From the NCBI GenBank assembly GCA_016858145.1, contig JAEHOE010000025.1, positions 558,001-622,000 of the forward strand: DNA of 64,000 nt. The letters run 5' to 3'. Position numbers and translations under genes: made by a program. Below the pieces are notes generated by a model. That model did no database searches and was not told where the DNA came from. It saw nothing but the letters and a program-made list of their open reading frames with translations. Shown piece after piece: positions 1 through 12,461 of this stretch (its first letter is position 1; the number at the start of each line of letters is the position of its first letter). The DNA is from Edaphochlamys debaryana. Taxonomy: Eukaryota; Chlorophyta; Chlorophyceae; Chlamydomonadales.

Positions 1-2460
1 CACGCGCAGGGGCAGCAGAGCCCTCTGGATCCGGAGCTGGTGTGGCAGCAGGCGGCCGACCCATTCCACCACCAGGCGCAGCGAGGTGGGTGCGTGGGCG
101 TGCTGAGCATGCTGGGCATACTGCGGAGCAATTGAGACGGCTAGTTGTGCGCGGCCACCTAGTAGCGTTGAAGTGACGTTCAGTTCCCTGCCTTGAGATC
201 CCGTGTGAGCCTCGCCTGAGTTTCGCCTCCCGACCTGAACTCACGCGTGCCCCTCGCCCCTGACACATGCAGTTCGCCAGGCGGTGCAGACGCGCCTCTC
301 GGCCGGCGGCCGCGGCGGCGGCAGCTCCTCCTCGGGCGGCGGCAGCCACATCACCGCCGCCGCCGCCGCCAGCCTGTACGGCAGCCACCCGCACATGCTG
401 GTCGACGGCCCGTACGGCTTCGGCCACCTGCAGGGCCACCCGCACGCGCTCTCCCACCTGCACCCCCACCACCGCCTAGCCGCCGGCTCGGCTGGCTCGG
501 AGGGCGGTGCCGGTGACGTCTCGCTCTTTGGCGCCGGCACCCTCGACTCCCTGCTCGGCGACGCACCAGGCGGCGGCGGCGGCTCCATGGGCGGCGCCGC
601 GGTGTCGGACGCGGACGCCGCCGACATCCTGGGCCTGGGGCTGAACGACGGGCTGGACATTGCGTCCCTGTCAGCCCTCATTGGCGGCCACGACGGGCCC
701 GGAGGCGGCGAGGTGAGCGGGAGCGCTTGCTGCTGTGAGGGTGGTGCAAGTGCACTTGAGGGGCTCTGCGGACGGACGGGGGTTGCAACACAGGGACGGT
801 TTCTCCTGCGCCGCCAGCCTTGCATGAGCTGTTGTATGCCCTGCCGCCCCCTTGCTCATTAAATCCTTCATACTTATCCTTCTAACTCCATCGTTTGCTG
901 CTTGGGATTGCCTCAGGCGCACAACCTGGATGACGCCGTGGCGGGGCTGGCGGCGGACGTGATGAGCCTGCCGCCCTCGGACCCGAACCAGCCGCCAAGC
1001 ACACCCCGCGGCGGTGACCCTGGCATGTCGATGCTCGGCGGCGGCGGCGGCATGCCCGCCCTGCCCGCCGCCGCGCCGCCGCTGCACCACGTCCACCCCC
1101 ACACCGTCACGACGCTGCCGCCGCAGCTGCAGCCGCCGCACGGCCACCACCACCACCACCACCCCGCCTACCCCCACCCCCACCCCCACTCCCACGCCCT
1201 CGCCCACCCCATGCGCCACTCCACCTCCCACGGCTCGGCCCTGCAGCCCGGCGGCCCCGGTATGGGCGGGCAACCCCACCCTGGCCACCCGCACCCCCAC
1301 AGCCTGTCGGCCGGCTCCCACCCGCTGCAGCCCAGTCAGCCCCTGATCCAGCCCTCGGACAGCGGCCTGGCGCCACCGGTGCCCACACGCGGCAGCGTCC
1401 CGCTCCCGCCCATGTCTCCATCGGGCCAGCAGGACCCCGCGTACGGCCCGGGCCCAGGCCAGGGCCAGCCAGGCCCACGCGGGTCCAGTGGGTCCCTGCC
1501 GGGCCCAGGCCCGTCGCGTATGCATGCCGCGGGTCCGCCGCCGCACGCAGCCATGATGCCTTACGGATCGCCGCCGTACGGCCCGCCGCCGCCGTACCAC
1601 CCGGCCATGATGCAGGGGGGTCGGCCGGGCCCCACCCGTGGCACTCCGCCGCCGCCGTACGGGCCGCCCGGCGGACCGCCTGGCAAGTACGGCATGCCTC
1701 CGCCGTACCCTGGCGGACCGCCGCCGCCGTACATGTGTCATCCGATGCACCCCATGCAGCGGGGCTACTACAGGGGACCGCCACCGGGCAGCCGACCGCC
1801 ACCGGTGAGCTTGCCAACTGCTACGTTAATCTACCTGCTCGCATTCCTAGCTACAGCAAACAGGTCTGATAGGTTGCACCCGCGAGACCTTGTGGCCTAG
1901 GGCCTGGACAGCAAGCCTGCACACAGTTGTGCGTCTTGGCCCCAGCCTTCTGCTAACCCCAGCCACAGCTGAGCCCTCCCTCACCCACCCTCTTGCCGCT
2001 CCTCCAGGGCATGCCCCGAGGCATGATGCCCTACCCGCCCTACGGCCACCCCTACGGCCCACCCCACGGCATGCCACACGGCTACCCCGGCCCCGAGCCC
2101 CCGCCCCAGCTCCAAGCCGCGCCGCTGTCGGGACCGGCGGCGCTCGGCCCCGGCGCGCCGTACACGCCCATCAAGTCCCAGCAGCAGCAGTCGTACGAGC
2201 CGATCGGGCCCGTCATCTCGCAAGATCAATCCGGATCTATGTCGCATCCGCCATCTCGACAGCTGTTTCCGTCGCACTCGGATCCGCTCGCGGGCGCCAG
2301 CCAGCCGCCCCCGGACGGGGGCCAGGGGGGGCACAGCTACGCGGGCGGCCATGACGCTGGGACACCGCCGCCCAGTGGGGAAGCCGGGGCTGAAGCGGGA
2401 CAGCACTTGGCCTATGGCGGCGAGGGGCAGGCGACTGACATGACAGCCGAGGGCGCCTAA
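1..2460 (+). CDS. C-terminal part of a His/Pro/Gly-rich low-complexity protein (5' end outside window)
   Basis: Exons 1-85, 273-712, 917-1804 and 2008-2460 join in phase (GTGGGT, GTGAGC and GTGAGC donors; AG acceptors) and end at TAA 2458-2460. The first exon is cut by the window edge. The first visible segment (about 40 residues, with DPELVWQQAADPF) has ordinary composition and may be the end of a folded domain. The rest is low complexity: Gly/Ser runs, a natural run of six His near 1145-1163 followed by HP dipeptides, and then many PPPYGPP/PPYP-type repeats rich in Met, Gly and Tyr. No catalytic motif or known domain is visible. Such composition is usual in RNA-binding, nuclear or condensate-forming proteins, but that is inference. 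I do not recognise the family. The long 3' UTR and TGTAA at 4241 fit a single transcript. Confidence 0.75.
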
Positions 2461-4260
2461 GCCGCGAGGAGGGCTGTCTGGGCTCCGACGCCTGTGTGGT
2501 TGTACGGCGGGGGCGGCGCCGGCCGTGTGAGGTGCGTGCGTTGCGTTGCGAGCAAACCGCCGCCGCCACGGTTGCCACAATTTTGGTAGCGCGCGGCAGT
2601 TGTGGTTGGCTTAGCAAGCTGGGTGTCCAGCCCACCTGCCCGGCCGCCGTGCGCTAACACCTGCTTGGAATCGCCGCGTTGTGACCTTGACTCTCGTGTG
2701 TTGGAGGTTGCCCTTGGCTGGCAACGGTGACGGCTGCCTCCGCATCTAGTCTCTTGATTAACCTCCCCTTCGATTACGATTTGACACGCGTCACTCCTTA
2801 GTTTTCAGACCCTGAGGTATTGTACGGTGATGTGCTGCTGCTATTGATTTGACGCCGCACGGCCTACTACTAGAGCTTGACCCCAGCAATCGCTTGTCTG
2901 ACGTAACCGCAATCCTTGCCCAAAGGATCTGCGGGAAGGGGGCGAGGGACGCACGGGCGACGAGTTACCGCAGGAGTGTCTGGGCGCTGGCGGCGGCACA
3001 GCGGCGGCTGGTTGTCTGCTGCGGCCGCAAGCTTTTGACGACAACGAGTGCGATCACGGTGTTTGGTCGCAGGTTGGGGCGTGCCCGTCGTGTTGCGATA
3101 CTTGCGCACGCACGGACGCCTGTCGCTTGGGGTTTGGGGCCTTGGCGTTGTGAGCATAGGCGGGTGCCCGCTGCTTGGGCGACGTCTGACTCCGTGTGGC
3201 CGTGGGAAAGCAAGTGCTCGGCGTTAAGGCCTTGTGTCTAGGTGCACTAGCGCCGACTGGGGTGAAGCCTGCACTTGAAGAACGCAACGGCCGCTGGGGG
3301 TCTCGCAAGTGACTTGGATGGATGGGTGCCCTTGGGGCTCAGTAGTTTCGGTATCATGATGCATGTGGCGGCGCGCCGTGAGGGCTGCATTGGGGCCCCC
3401 TTAGACGCCGGTTAATGAAGAGGCAGTGGTCTGGCGGGTGGCTGGAGGGGCAGGATAGAGTAGAATGTGAGAGCATGGTCAGGAATGCCCGTGCGAGCTT
3501 GCGCGTTTTAGGGGCTGCAGCTTGCATTGGTTGCGGGCTGGTCTGAGGTTGCCGCCGGCGATACTGCTCGTGCGTGCGTGTGTGGGGACTGTTGGAGGTC
3601 GAGGTTAGGGCGATTGATTGATACGCCCTGCCAGGCCGCGGGCCATTTAGACTAGAAATGGCGGCGCGCTATTGATCGGTCTCCTCCTGTGCGTATGCGT
3701 GTCACTGTGGCTGGTGGCGGGCTCCTAGGGGTGCATCTTCCCATGCGCTCTTGACTTGTCTTCCCACCGCTGTGTGGGCTGACTCTCAGCCTCCTTCTTG
3801 TCTTTGACTCTCTCTCTCTCTCCTCATAGATTGATCTGTCCCTCTCTTGGCGCGTTGCGGGCTGCGCCTGCCCCTCCTGTGGGCAGGGTACGGCACCGCA
3901 ACCGCCTTCTCTGTTTCGATCTTCCTTTCCAAAGGCTTGGTGTGAAGTAGCTGTGTCGCCAGGACCCGGGCGGTCCCGGACATTACCTAAGCTGGCTGGT
4001 AGTATTAGCTAGCTAGCCGTTTACAACTCGTGATCGAAGCGTAGCGCAGACGAGGGGCCTGGCGTAGGTCAGGGCCGGTGCAGGCTGCAGGGCCCGGCCG
4101 AGGCCGAGGCCCGGCCGTGCAGTGGGTGGCTCCCCACGCCCTCGCGGCTGCAGGGCACTGAGGCCTGGGAGCCGCACGAGGTTGCGGCCGCAGCTTTGCC
4201 GATAACGGTGGCCGCGCGGGCGTGGACGCGCCATGCAGATTGTAACACCAAACTGTTGCC
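2461..4260 (+). other. Probable 3' UTR of the His/Pro-rich gene
   Basis: About 1.8 kb without a supportable reading frame follows the stop at 2460. The strand is T/G-rich in the way volvocine 3' UTRs usually are. The first TGTAA polyadenylation motif on this strand is at 4241-4245. Confidence 0.55.
4241..4245 (+). terminator. TGTAA polyadenylation signal
   Basis: TGTAA is the usual green-algal poly(A) signal. This copy lies downstream of the plus-strand gene ending at 2460 and about 230 bp from the opposing signal of the minus-strand protease gene. Confidence 0.5.
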
Positions 4261-4475
4261 TCCCGTGTTGTCTGGCGCTGGTGGGGTGGTGAGGCACGTG
4301 AGCTGCTTCTCGTAGGACCGGAGTCGCGTGCCCACGGCTGCAGGAGTGGTCGGTACTTTAGGCAGAGCCCAGCAACGTGCAGCTAGCTGGGTCTGGTCCC
4401 CCAGCTGGTTCTATAGGAGTAAGGGGATTTATGAGAGGTATGGGGCTATGGGCTGGTGTGGCGCTCCCGGACATG

Positions 4476-4480
4476 TTACA
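4476..4480 (-). terminator. TGTAA polyadenylation signal for the protease gene
   Basis: TTACA on the plus strand reads TGTAA on the minus strand, about 765 nt past the protease stop codon. The interval 4481-5244 is the probable 3' UTR. It contains no convincing frame and includes a CTGCACTGCC-type repeat. Confidence 0.5.
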
Positions 4481-4794
4481 GTCTGCACATGACAGCGTAC
4501 CACTTCCTAGCCTAAACCCCATATACGTCTTCCCCCCTTCAAGTGCCCCGCTAGCCCCAGGGCCCGGGGGAAGTAACAAGACACGAACTGCGAGAGATAA
4601 ATGGCGGAAGAAGTGCAACAATGAAGAGGCGCCCGCAAGTCAGAGCTTGCTCGCCAACACAGAATAAGGAATCCTGCTCAGTATCGAATAGAGGCGTAGA
4701 GGCCAGTGAGGACCCTCAACAATCCTTGTCCCCAGTCGCCCCAACGCTTGAGTCTAGAGCGCGCACGCAATCCGTCCATCAGTTTCGCCCGCGC

Positions 4795-4864
4795 CGCCCT
4801 GCACCGCCCTGCACTGCTCTGCACTGCCCTGATCTGCACTGCACCGCACTGCTCTGCACTGCAC
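4795..4864. repeat. Imperfect 5-10 bp CTGCA/CTGCC tandem repeat
   Basis: Short units such as CTGCACTGCC and CTGCTCTGCA repeat about seven times with small changes. The tract lies within the likely 3' UTR of the gametolysin-like gene. Confidence 0.6.
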
Positions 4865-5244
4865 GCATTCCTCGTGTGAGATGCGTGTCACGCCACGGCA
4901 GCCCTTGCTGAAGGCTACATGTCCTGCTCCCCAACCCCGCCCCGTCCGCAATCCGTCTCTCCTGCTCTCAAGCCCTCCCTTGAATTTCCTCCAGGATGCC
5001 AACCCGGGCCCACGTCGAAAGGGCCAGAGCCTTCGTTGTTCGTTCTGGCGCCTGCCCCTCACAACACAGGCCTCCCCAGCAGCGCCGCTTGAGACGCAAA
5101 AGCCGTCCACAGAGGCCGCAGCACGCTCCCCATCACTCCATCAGGTCTGTGACTCGACCGTTGGCGATCCGCGGGCCTCAGGGCCGGCGAACGCTGGCGT
5201 CCAGGGCCTCAGGCCAGGGGCCAGCACGCACGTGCCCTCCTGCC

Positions 5245-8200
5245 CTAACGCCGGGCCTTGGGGGCCCAAGGCCGCGCCCGGGGCTTGCGAGATGGCGGCG
5301 GCGGCGATGATGACCGGGGCGGCGGCGAAGGCGACCGCTTCGGCGGCGGCGGTGACGACGGCCGGGGCGGCGGCGGCGGCCGCGGCGACGGCGGCGGCGA
5401 CTTGCGGATGGTGACCAGCGGCGGCGGCGGCGGCGAGGCGGCCTCTGTCTGCCCCTGGCAGTCGGGATCCTTGTCGTCCGTCAGGCCGTCGCTGCGTGGG
5501 CGGCAGAGAGACACCAGTCACAACACTGGTCAGGGTCTTGTGACGGATGCATGAGCCGCTGAGGTCCCGGTGTTGAGCTCAGAGGGTATCGCCACCACAT
5601 TGTCCAGCAGCCTGGGGGGTTCGTGTGAAGCCCTCCTCCTGCATGCCCCACCCCCAACCCGTGCCCCTTCCCCCGTGCCCGTCCCCCTCCCCCAACCCGT
5701 GCCGTTACCCCTTGCCGTAAGCCTCGCTCACCAGTCGTTGTCTAGCTCATCGTTGCACGCCTCGTCGCCGGTCTCGGCGGTTGGGATCACGCCGCGGAAT
5801 CGGCAGAGCGCGATGGTCGCGGATGCGTTGGTCTTCTCGATCACAATGATGCGAAGGTTATCGGTCAGACCCGAGCCCAGCTGATCGGGGCCGAGCGTCA
5901 TCATCTTAGGCAGCGCGCCCCAGCCCGACACGATCGGCGGTCCCCATTTGTTGGTCTTGGAATCCTTGACGATCGCGTTATCGAGCATGCCCAGGACCAC
6001 CGGTGGGGTGGACTGGATGGCAGAAAGTTGGTTGGCGGTTTCGTTGTACTCGTGGACCCACACGCGGCCGTTGTAATTGTCAGACAGGCCGGAGTCGTAG
6101 CCACCGGGGGTGGTCGTGCGGTATCTGAGGGGGGACGAGAGAGGGGGTGATGGAGAGGGGCCGTATACATGGGGGACATGGGGGAGGTGTGTCAGGGGAG
6201 GGTCTGGCAGTCTAGTGGTGGGGGGAGGGGGGAGCTTGCTTCAAGGTCAGCAAGGAGGCCTGGCAGGCGTGGAGGCTGTGCACGAGCCCCAGGCACACCT
6301 GTACGAGATGTACAGCGCGCGGCGGGGCTTGAGGCGGTCGCCGACGTTGATGCCGGTCTGGCGGAGGCGGGCATTGGGAGGGACAGAGGAGGATGAAAGG
6401 GGCAACCAAAAGTGCCCCCCTACCTCTTGCAGCCAGATGTACGAGCACTGGTCAGACTGGGTTGACTCATACCGTACGCGCAGGATCTGTCTTACGATCT
6501 GCCGTACACACCTGCAGCAGCTCCAGGCGCAGGAAGGACTTGTCCGTGGTGGCCATGGCGGGCAGTACGAACGTGATGGACTTCTGCATGTCGGGCACCA
6601 GCCGCGCCAGCTCGCCGTCCTTGAAGGGCGAGATCCAGCCGGCCTTGTAGCCCTGGACGGGGACAGCGGGGGAGGGGCCAGGACCCAGGAGTACAGTCAT
6701 TGGACGACGAGACCCGGCGCCGAACGCTCTGGTCAGGGAGGCCCCCATCCTCCTCATGCGCCTCTCCACCACCCCTTCCTCCTCCCGTTCCTGCCCCTTT
6801 CGCCTGCCGTACAGCCTCCACCACCACCCCCATCCGCCGCCCCCGATCCCAGCCAGCATGTCTGTGCCTGCCTCCTCCCTGCCCCCCTCCCCCCCTGTCC
6901 CTCTTCCGTTCCCCCCACCTGCGGCGCCGACATGCACACGAACTGCGTGTTGACGCTCTTGGGCCCCGCGGAGCCCATGGGGTCGGACGGGTCGCCGTAG
7001 CCGTCCTTGACGCAGCCGGCGGCGTCGCACTTGATGCGCGCAGAGTGGGCCAGGCCGATGTTGTGGGCTGCGGGGGCGGCGGGGATGGCAGCAGGCGGGG
7101 CGGGGTTTGGGGAACAGGGCGCGAGAGGGGAAGGCGATCAGTGCGTCCGTGCCGACATTGGCAGCAGCATTCAGCGCATGCTCGGCGGGTCTGCACGCCG
7201 GCAGGAGTGTACACTCAAGGCTCAACCCCACGCGCTTCCCAGTCCCCACAACGCCAGGATTGCTCCACGGTCCAGGCCCCACCCCCCCACGTGCTCCAGG
7301 CCGCAATCCTGACCCGGCTCGATCCACGCGGCTCCCCACGCGCCCCGCCCCGCTACGCACCAAGCTCGTGGAAGATGGTGGGCGTGTTGAGCGTTGTCTC
7401 AGTGACCAAGGGGTTGAGCCAGGCCAGGCAGTCGCCGGTGCCGGGGCAGCCCACGGAGCCCTGACGCAGGGGGAGGGGGCGGGAACGAAGAGGGGGGGGG
7501 CAGCACGGGTCAAGCAGAGATGAACAGGCAGTGCGTTGTATGGAGCACGCCACGCAAGGAGGCTGCGCCGAGGCCCTGGCGTGCGCTGCTGGTGTGCATT
7601 CCTCCAGGTGTGGGGTGCGTGTGCTCACCAGGCCCGCCCACTGGCAGTTGGCGAGGTTGAAGGGGAAGATGAGGACCTTGCGGCGGATGCTGGGCGCCAG
7701 GTTGAAGACCGTCAGGTTGTTCTGCGGGGAGCGAATACGCAGGTTCGTGAGGGACACGATAAACAAAACGAGACTGACAGAAAACCTGCTCCGCATGCTC
7801 GCCACTGCCTCAGCGCCATCCACATCACTGCCGGAGCCCTTACGCCGGCGCAGGCGCCCAGGAAATCTAAGGGGCTTTGAATGCTAGGGGGTGCGCCGGA
7901 GCGGCCCAACGCACCTTGCGCAGCCACTCCTTGGCCAGGTCCCAGAGGCCGTAGAGCTCGGGGTCCCCGCACTTGGTCTTGAGGTCGTAGGCACCCTTGG
8001 TGGGCTGCGAGCCGGTGCAGGGCACGTCGATGGGCCCGAACACCAGGTTGTCGGGGGTGGACATGCGCAGCTTGTTGAAGGAGCAGGTCTTGGGGGATGA
8101 GCAGATGGGGGGAAGGGAGGGAGGGGGCGTTTGGAGCGAGGGAGGGAGGGGGCCGGAGACCAGCCCGACTGCTGCCGCGCCACGCCACCAGCCTGACGCT

Positions 8201-10908
8201 TCCTGGCGGCATGCTCCGGCCCACCCTCGCAAACCAACTCTACTAAAGCTTCTACCGGCGTGGCTTCACACGCGTCCAGACTTCGTGCAGCTGACCAGCC
8301 CCTCACTGCTGCCAATCCCTCGGCTCTCCTCCCGGCTCCCCGCCGCCCTCCCCCCGCATGCAGACACGCCCGTACGTACCCGGTGGTACCGCTGCAGGGT
8401 GGCGACCACGGGCGCCGAGTCGCCGTTGTCGAACCAGCGGTTGCGCACCTCGTCCAGCGTCACGCGCGGCACCACGCCGCAGGCCGAGGACTGGAACAGG
8501 AAGGTCAGGGAGCTGACCTGCTGCGGAGTGCCGTCCGGGGGCACGAACAGGTCCTGCAGGGGGGAGCGAGGGACGGGTGGGGGGCAGGGCGGGGGCGATG
8601 AAGGGCCCTGCGGCGGCTCTCTAGGCTTCGCGTAGCCCGCCCACCCAAAGCCCGGGCTTCCCGGTCCCCTGCCCTCGCAAAGGTGGGCGCCGGGGGGCAC
8701 GTGGGGGCGCACCTTGGGCGCAGAGTTCTGCGTGGGCGCATCGAAGGCGGCCCGGGGCACTGCGTTGAAGGTGCCGGTGGCGTCGAGGCGCTGAATGAGG
8801 GAGGCCAGGGTGTTGACCTGGGGCCACAGGGCGGGAGGAGGGCAGGGGCTCAGGGCTTGGTTGGGACGGGTGGGGAAGGAGGCGATCATGCGGACCGTTG
8901 AGGGGAGAATGGCCCGTTGTTGAGGGGTAGGAGGCTTGCTAAGATTGCTGACCACCCCGCACGCAGAGCGGGTCTGAAAACTGGTCCCAAGCTCAGTCAA
9001 GCTCCCTTCCACCATCCGAAAGCTGGCACGGAGGGTGAGTCCCCAAGGCCCGAGCCCTCTTCACCCGTACCTGCTGCAGCGTACGGCGCGTGCCGTGGTA
9101 CTCCAGGATCATGCGCCGTACAGAGGCCTGCTCCTCGCTCAGCCGCCGGCGCCGGCCGCCGCTGCCCTCGGGCGCCTCCGCGGGGCCCGTGCTGGTGGGG
9201 TCGGGCTCTGGGGGGCGTGGGTTTCAGGTGGTGGGTGGCAGTGCTCGGGAGCGGACAAGGGATACGGTGCATGGGGTCCAGGCAGTGGCAGGGAGCATGC
9301 CATTCGCGCCGAAGCCCCACAGGGTAATGTCACCCTGCAGCCAGCGCCAGCCATCCTCGCCTGCAATCAACCTCTCACTTCCACGTCACTGCTTCCACGT
9401 CGCCTCCACGGCCGTCCCCCCGCCGATGGCAGCCCCCAGCCCTTGATCCCACGTGTCGCCACCCCAGTGTCCCTCCCCTCCGCGACTGACTCACCCAGCC
9501 CCAGAGCCTTGGCCACCTCAGCCGGCACCAGGTACGTCAGATTGGAATCAATGATATCGCCCGTGATGGCGGGCGCCGCGGTGGGCGGGACCTCAATCCG
9601 CGTGTCGTACACGATCTGCGTGGCGCGTGGCGCGGTAACCACAGCTCTTGTTGCGGGGGCAGCCTGTCCCGCCATGCCCCGCCCGGACCTCTCCCGTGAG
9701 GAGCCCATCCTCCCGCGCAGAAGCCACACACATGCGCCCGGGTGCTCCTTGCCCTGAACACCCTGCCCCTGCTCCACCCACCTGCTCCACCCCCCTGCTC
9801 CACCCCCCTGCTCCACCCCCCTGCCCAGGTGGCGCAGGCACCCAGGCGCAGCCTCAGCCGTGGGCCCGGCAGCGGCCGCACCTGGCTGGGGTCCGAGGTG
9901 TTGACGGTGTTGTCCACCAGGCGGTGGATGAGGTCGTAGTCGGGCTTGATGTCCCACACCGCCTCCTCCGTCTCGGGGTTGCGGATCGGCTCCTCGTGAG
10001 AGGAGGCCAGCGCCAGCTCGCCTGCGGATGGGGGGCGAGGACGTAAGGAAAGAGGCAGGGGGGTTTGCGGGGTAGGGAGGGCGGCAAGGAGATGGGAACG
10101 CGGGGGAGGTGGCTGGAGGGGTGGACAGGGGTTAGAGTTTGGAGCCCATTGGCAAGCGCGCCGGGCCTGGGCGCGGCCCGCAGTAGGGCGATGCGTGGGA
10201 CGGGTGAGGGCCCACGCTTGGTGCGAGGCGAACCGAACGGCGGACCATGACCTCCGACTCACATAGCAGCTGATGCACCGGTCCCTAATCCCCGTATCAT
10301 GGGGCCGTGCCCTCCCGCAGCTCCAGGTGTCGTCTCCTCCAGGTCAACATTGTGTGTACTGAGCCCACGAGATGTCTCTTTGCGAGTCGGCCCCACGACC
10401 AATGTGCGTGCTCACCCTTTACCTGTACCGTCACAGGCACGGACTTGGACGGCGCCCTGGGCGGGGGCCTCCGCGTGGGAGGCGGCCGTCGGCGGGGAGG
10501 CGGCGTGTGGCCTTTGAAGGAGGTCTCTGTTGCGAGGAGGCGAGGAGGGGAAGGGGCGTGGGCGAAACACCGAACCGTCGTCGCTCGCGGCCGCACGCCA
10601 GCCCTCGCGTGCTTTGTCCACTACCATTCTGGGATTGCGCAGCTGGTACGTGGGCGCGCCGACGCCGTCCGCGACTGCGGTCGCCTCTGCTGGCATGTGC
10701 TGACAGAATACCAAAAGCTGTCCATCGAGCCTCACGCAGCCAGCAAACATCTAAACACTAGCCTCGCCAGCTGCTTGAGCGGCGTCTGCTCTGGAGGGCG
10801 ACAGACACACACACATGGTAACACCTCCCGGCGACTGCACTTACCGGCCAATGCCACACCAAGCAGCAGGAAAAAGAGCACAGCAGAGGACAGCCCCTGA
10901 CGCGCCAT
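5245..10908 (-). CDS. Gametolysin-like secreted metalloprotease (peptidase M11 family)
   Basis: Fifteen exons join in phase: 10908-10845, 10526-10416, 10021-9882, 9615-9495, 9207-9071, 8817-8713, 8553-8380, 8088-7915, 7721-7629, 7460-7361, 7067-6919, 6652-6512, 6357-6299, 6124-5732, 5491-5245 (735 residues). The first exon encodes a signal peptide (MARQGLSSAVLFFLLLGVAL) and is followed by a Pro/Arg-rich stretch. Zinc motif HELAHNIGLAH (residues 404-414, split by an intron) matches HEXXHXXGXXH, and DPSDPMG near 432-438 is a plausible Met-turn. The C-terminus has a DNDCDGLTD-type Cys/Asp segment and then a Ser/Pro-rich, hydroxyproline-glycoprotein-like tail. Gametolysins digest the hydroxyproline-rich cell wall at mating or release daughters; family members such as Volvox VMPs act in the matrix. 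The substrate of this paralogue is unknown. Family and structure are well supported; biological role is inferred. Confidence 0.93.
9770..9826. repeat. Short tandem repeat, about 13-14 bp (CCTGCTCCACCCC), in protease intron 3
   Basis: About four copies lie just downstream of exon 4 on the plus map, inside the intron between exons 10021-9882 and 9615-9495. Confidence 0.6.
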
Positions 10909-12461
10909 GGCGCCCGTCGCCAGCAGCTTTCGGGCGACGCAGGATGGCGGACTTTCAGGGCACCGTTCGCTGTGTCACTCTAAACCCCAGCAACTACCTG
11001 CAGCTCTAAAGTATCGGCTATGCTGCGGCCTTCCAACGCTGGGCTGGGAGCTTGAGAGCTCTCGCCCGCCCGTCGTACGGAAACGTCTCACACAAATTTT
11101 GCGCGCAACGCGCCTCCGGTCCCGCGGATCGGACCCCAGTGTTCTGGGCTCGTGCATTGCGGTCGTGGGCGATGGACAGTCCGCAATGCAGCAGCGGCTG
11201 CCCAATTCGGGCGGGTGGCAGGCGGGGGGTGGCAACATCTACCCTGCGAGCATGAGCGTCCCTACCCCCGCGCGCCGGCACCCAAGGAAGCGAGCTCACG
11301 CCACAAGGGATCTTACCTGCTGTGCAACATCGCGGGCTGGCTGTCGTACCTGGAGGTGGTTGTTACCATGGCGATTTCGCCTCCGAGGTTGGCCACGCCG
11401 AAGATCAGCCATCGGCGACCACAGCAGGCTCACAGCGGCTGCTCACCGCCTAAAAGCAAAGGTGCGCGGAGGTGCTTTACGGTTGAAGATCCCGCTGGAA
11501 GCATGGCCCTTCGCGGCTCCTGTCTGACTGAAGGCTGCAACGCCCACCTGCACATGGCCTTTGACCCCGCGCGCCCCGCCACACATCGGCCCCTGTCCGT
11601 CCCTTCCACCACGCCACCATAGAGTCCCTGCCCTTTGCTTGCCAAGCCCGCCCCCCGCCCTCTTGCCGATGCTTCCACCAGACACGTGGGCGGGAGCCGG
11701 GAGGAGCGCAGGGTCTTGCGTGTTGTGTTTGAGGGTGGTCTTGCGTGTTGCGTTTGAGGGTGAGGGCTGGATGAAGTACGGGTTCTGACGGGGGTGCGGT
11801 AGGGTGGCCGTGTAACAGGGCCAAAAGCGGTCTATGGCCTGGATAGCCAGGCGGGGACAAGCCCCAGGGTGGCGACCCCCTAGCAGTGGTTCAACGACCA
11901 ACAGTTGGCTGTTGCTAGGGTGGTGCTGGTATGGGAGGGCCATACTCAGTAGGTGGCGCTACACGCTTAACCTCTCTCAGCCTCGGCTCGGAGCTGGTTC
12001 CTATTGTAAGTATCGCATCCTTGCGTGGGGTAGCATGTGCAAGGCGGAGATGAGGAGGGGAGATGAGGGCCATTCAGAAGATGGCTTCAACGACTTCCTT
12101 TCCGTTGCAGAGCTGCAACTGCACACAGTCCCGAGGCCATCATGTGCTGAGATGGCCTGGCCAAGCCTGGCCCTGTCAGGCGCAGGGGTCTGGCGGCGAG
12201 GCGCGGGGGATACATCAAGCTGTGGGCAGGGATGTGCGTGCCTTGACTGTTGGGGACCTGTGTGCTGGCGCCCGCGCCTCCTCCGCTACCTGGTCGTGTG
12301 CATGTCGCGTGGAAGCTCTGTGTGCTGACAAGCATGCCGTACAGCACCCGCTGCCGTACAGCATGAAGACATTCACGGCCGCCCGGGGACTGCCATCAGC
12401 CATTCCCCGACCACCTGACTCGCACCTAACGCTTGTGACCAGAAACACCGCGACAGCAAGC
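10909..12461. other. Intergenic interval between divergent genes; no supportable gene
   Basis: This 1.55 kb separates the start codons of the protease (-) and the mitochondrial-type gene (+) and should hold both promoters. Several open stretches exist but none shows domain-like sequence or a consistent splice chain. A TGTAA lies at 11811-11815 (+), and a small ATG-led frame begins at 11369 (ttaccATGGCG context) with a possible donor at its end. A short unrecognised plus-strand gene is therefore possible but not demonstrated. No clear TATA box was found. Confidence 0.4.

Noticed and set aside
9593..9841. Gly/Gln/Val-rich frame over the CCTGCTCCACCCC repeat
   Set aside because: It lies in a protease intron; the repeat itself produces the open frame.
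11443..11943. Minus-strand open frame of 166 codons upstream of the protease
   Set aside because: No domain-like sequence, splice chain or poly(A) signal supports it.
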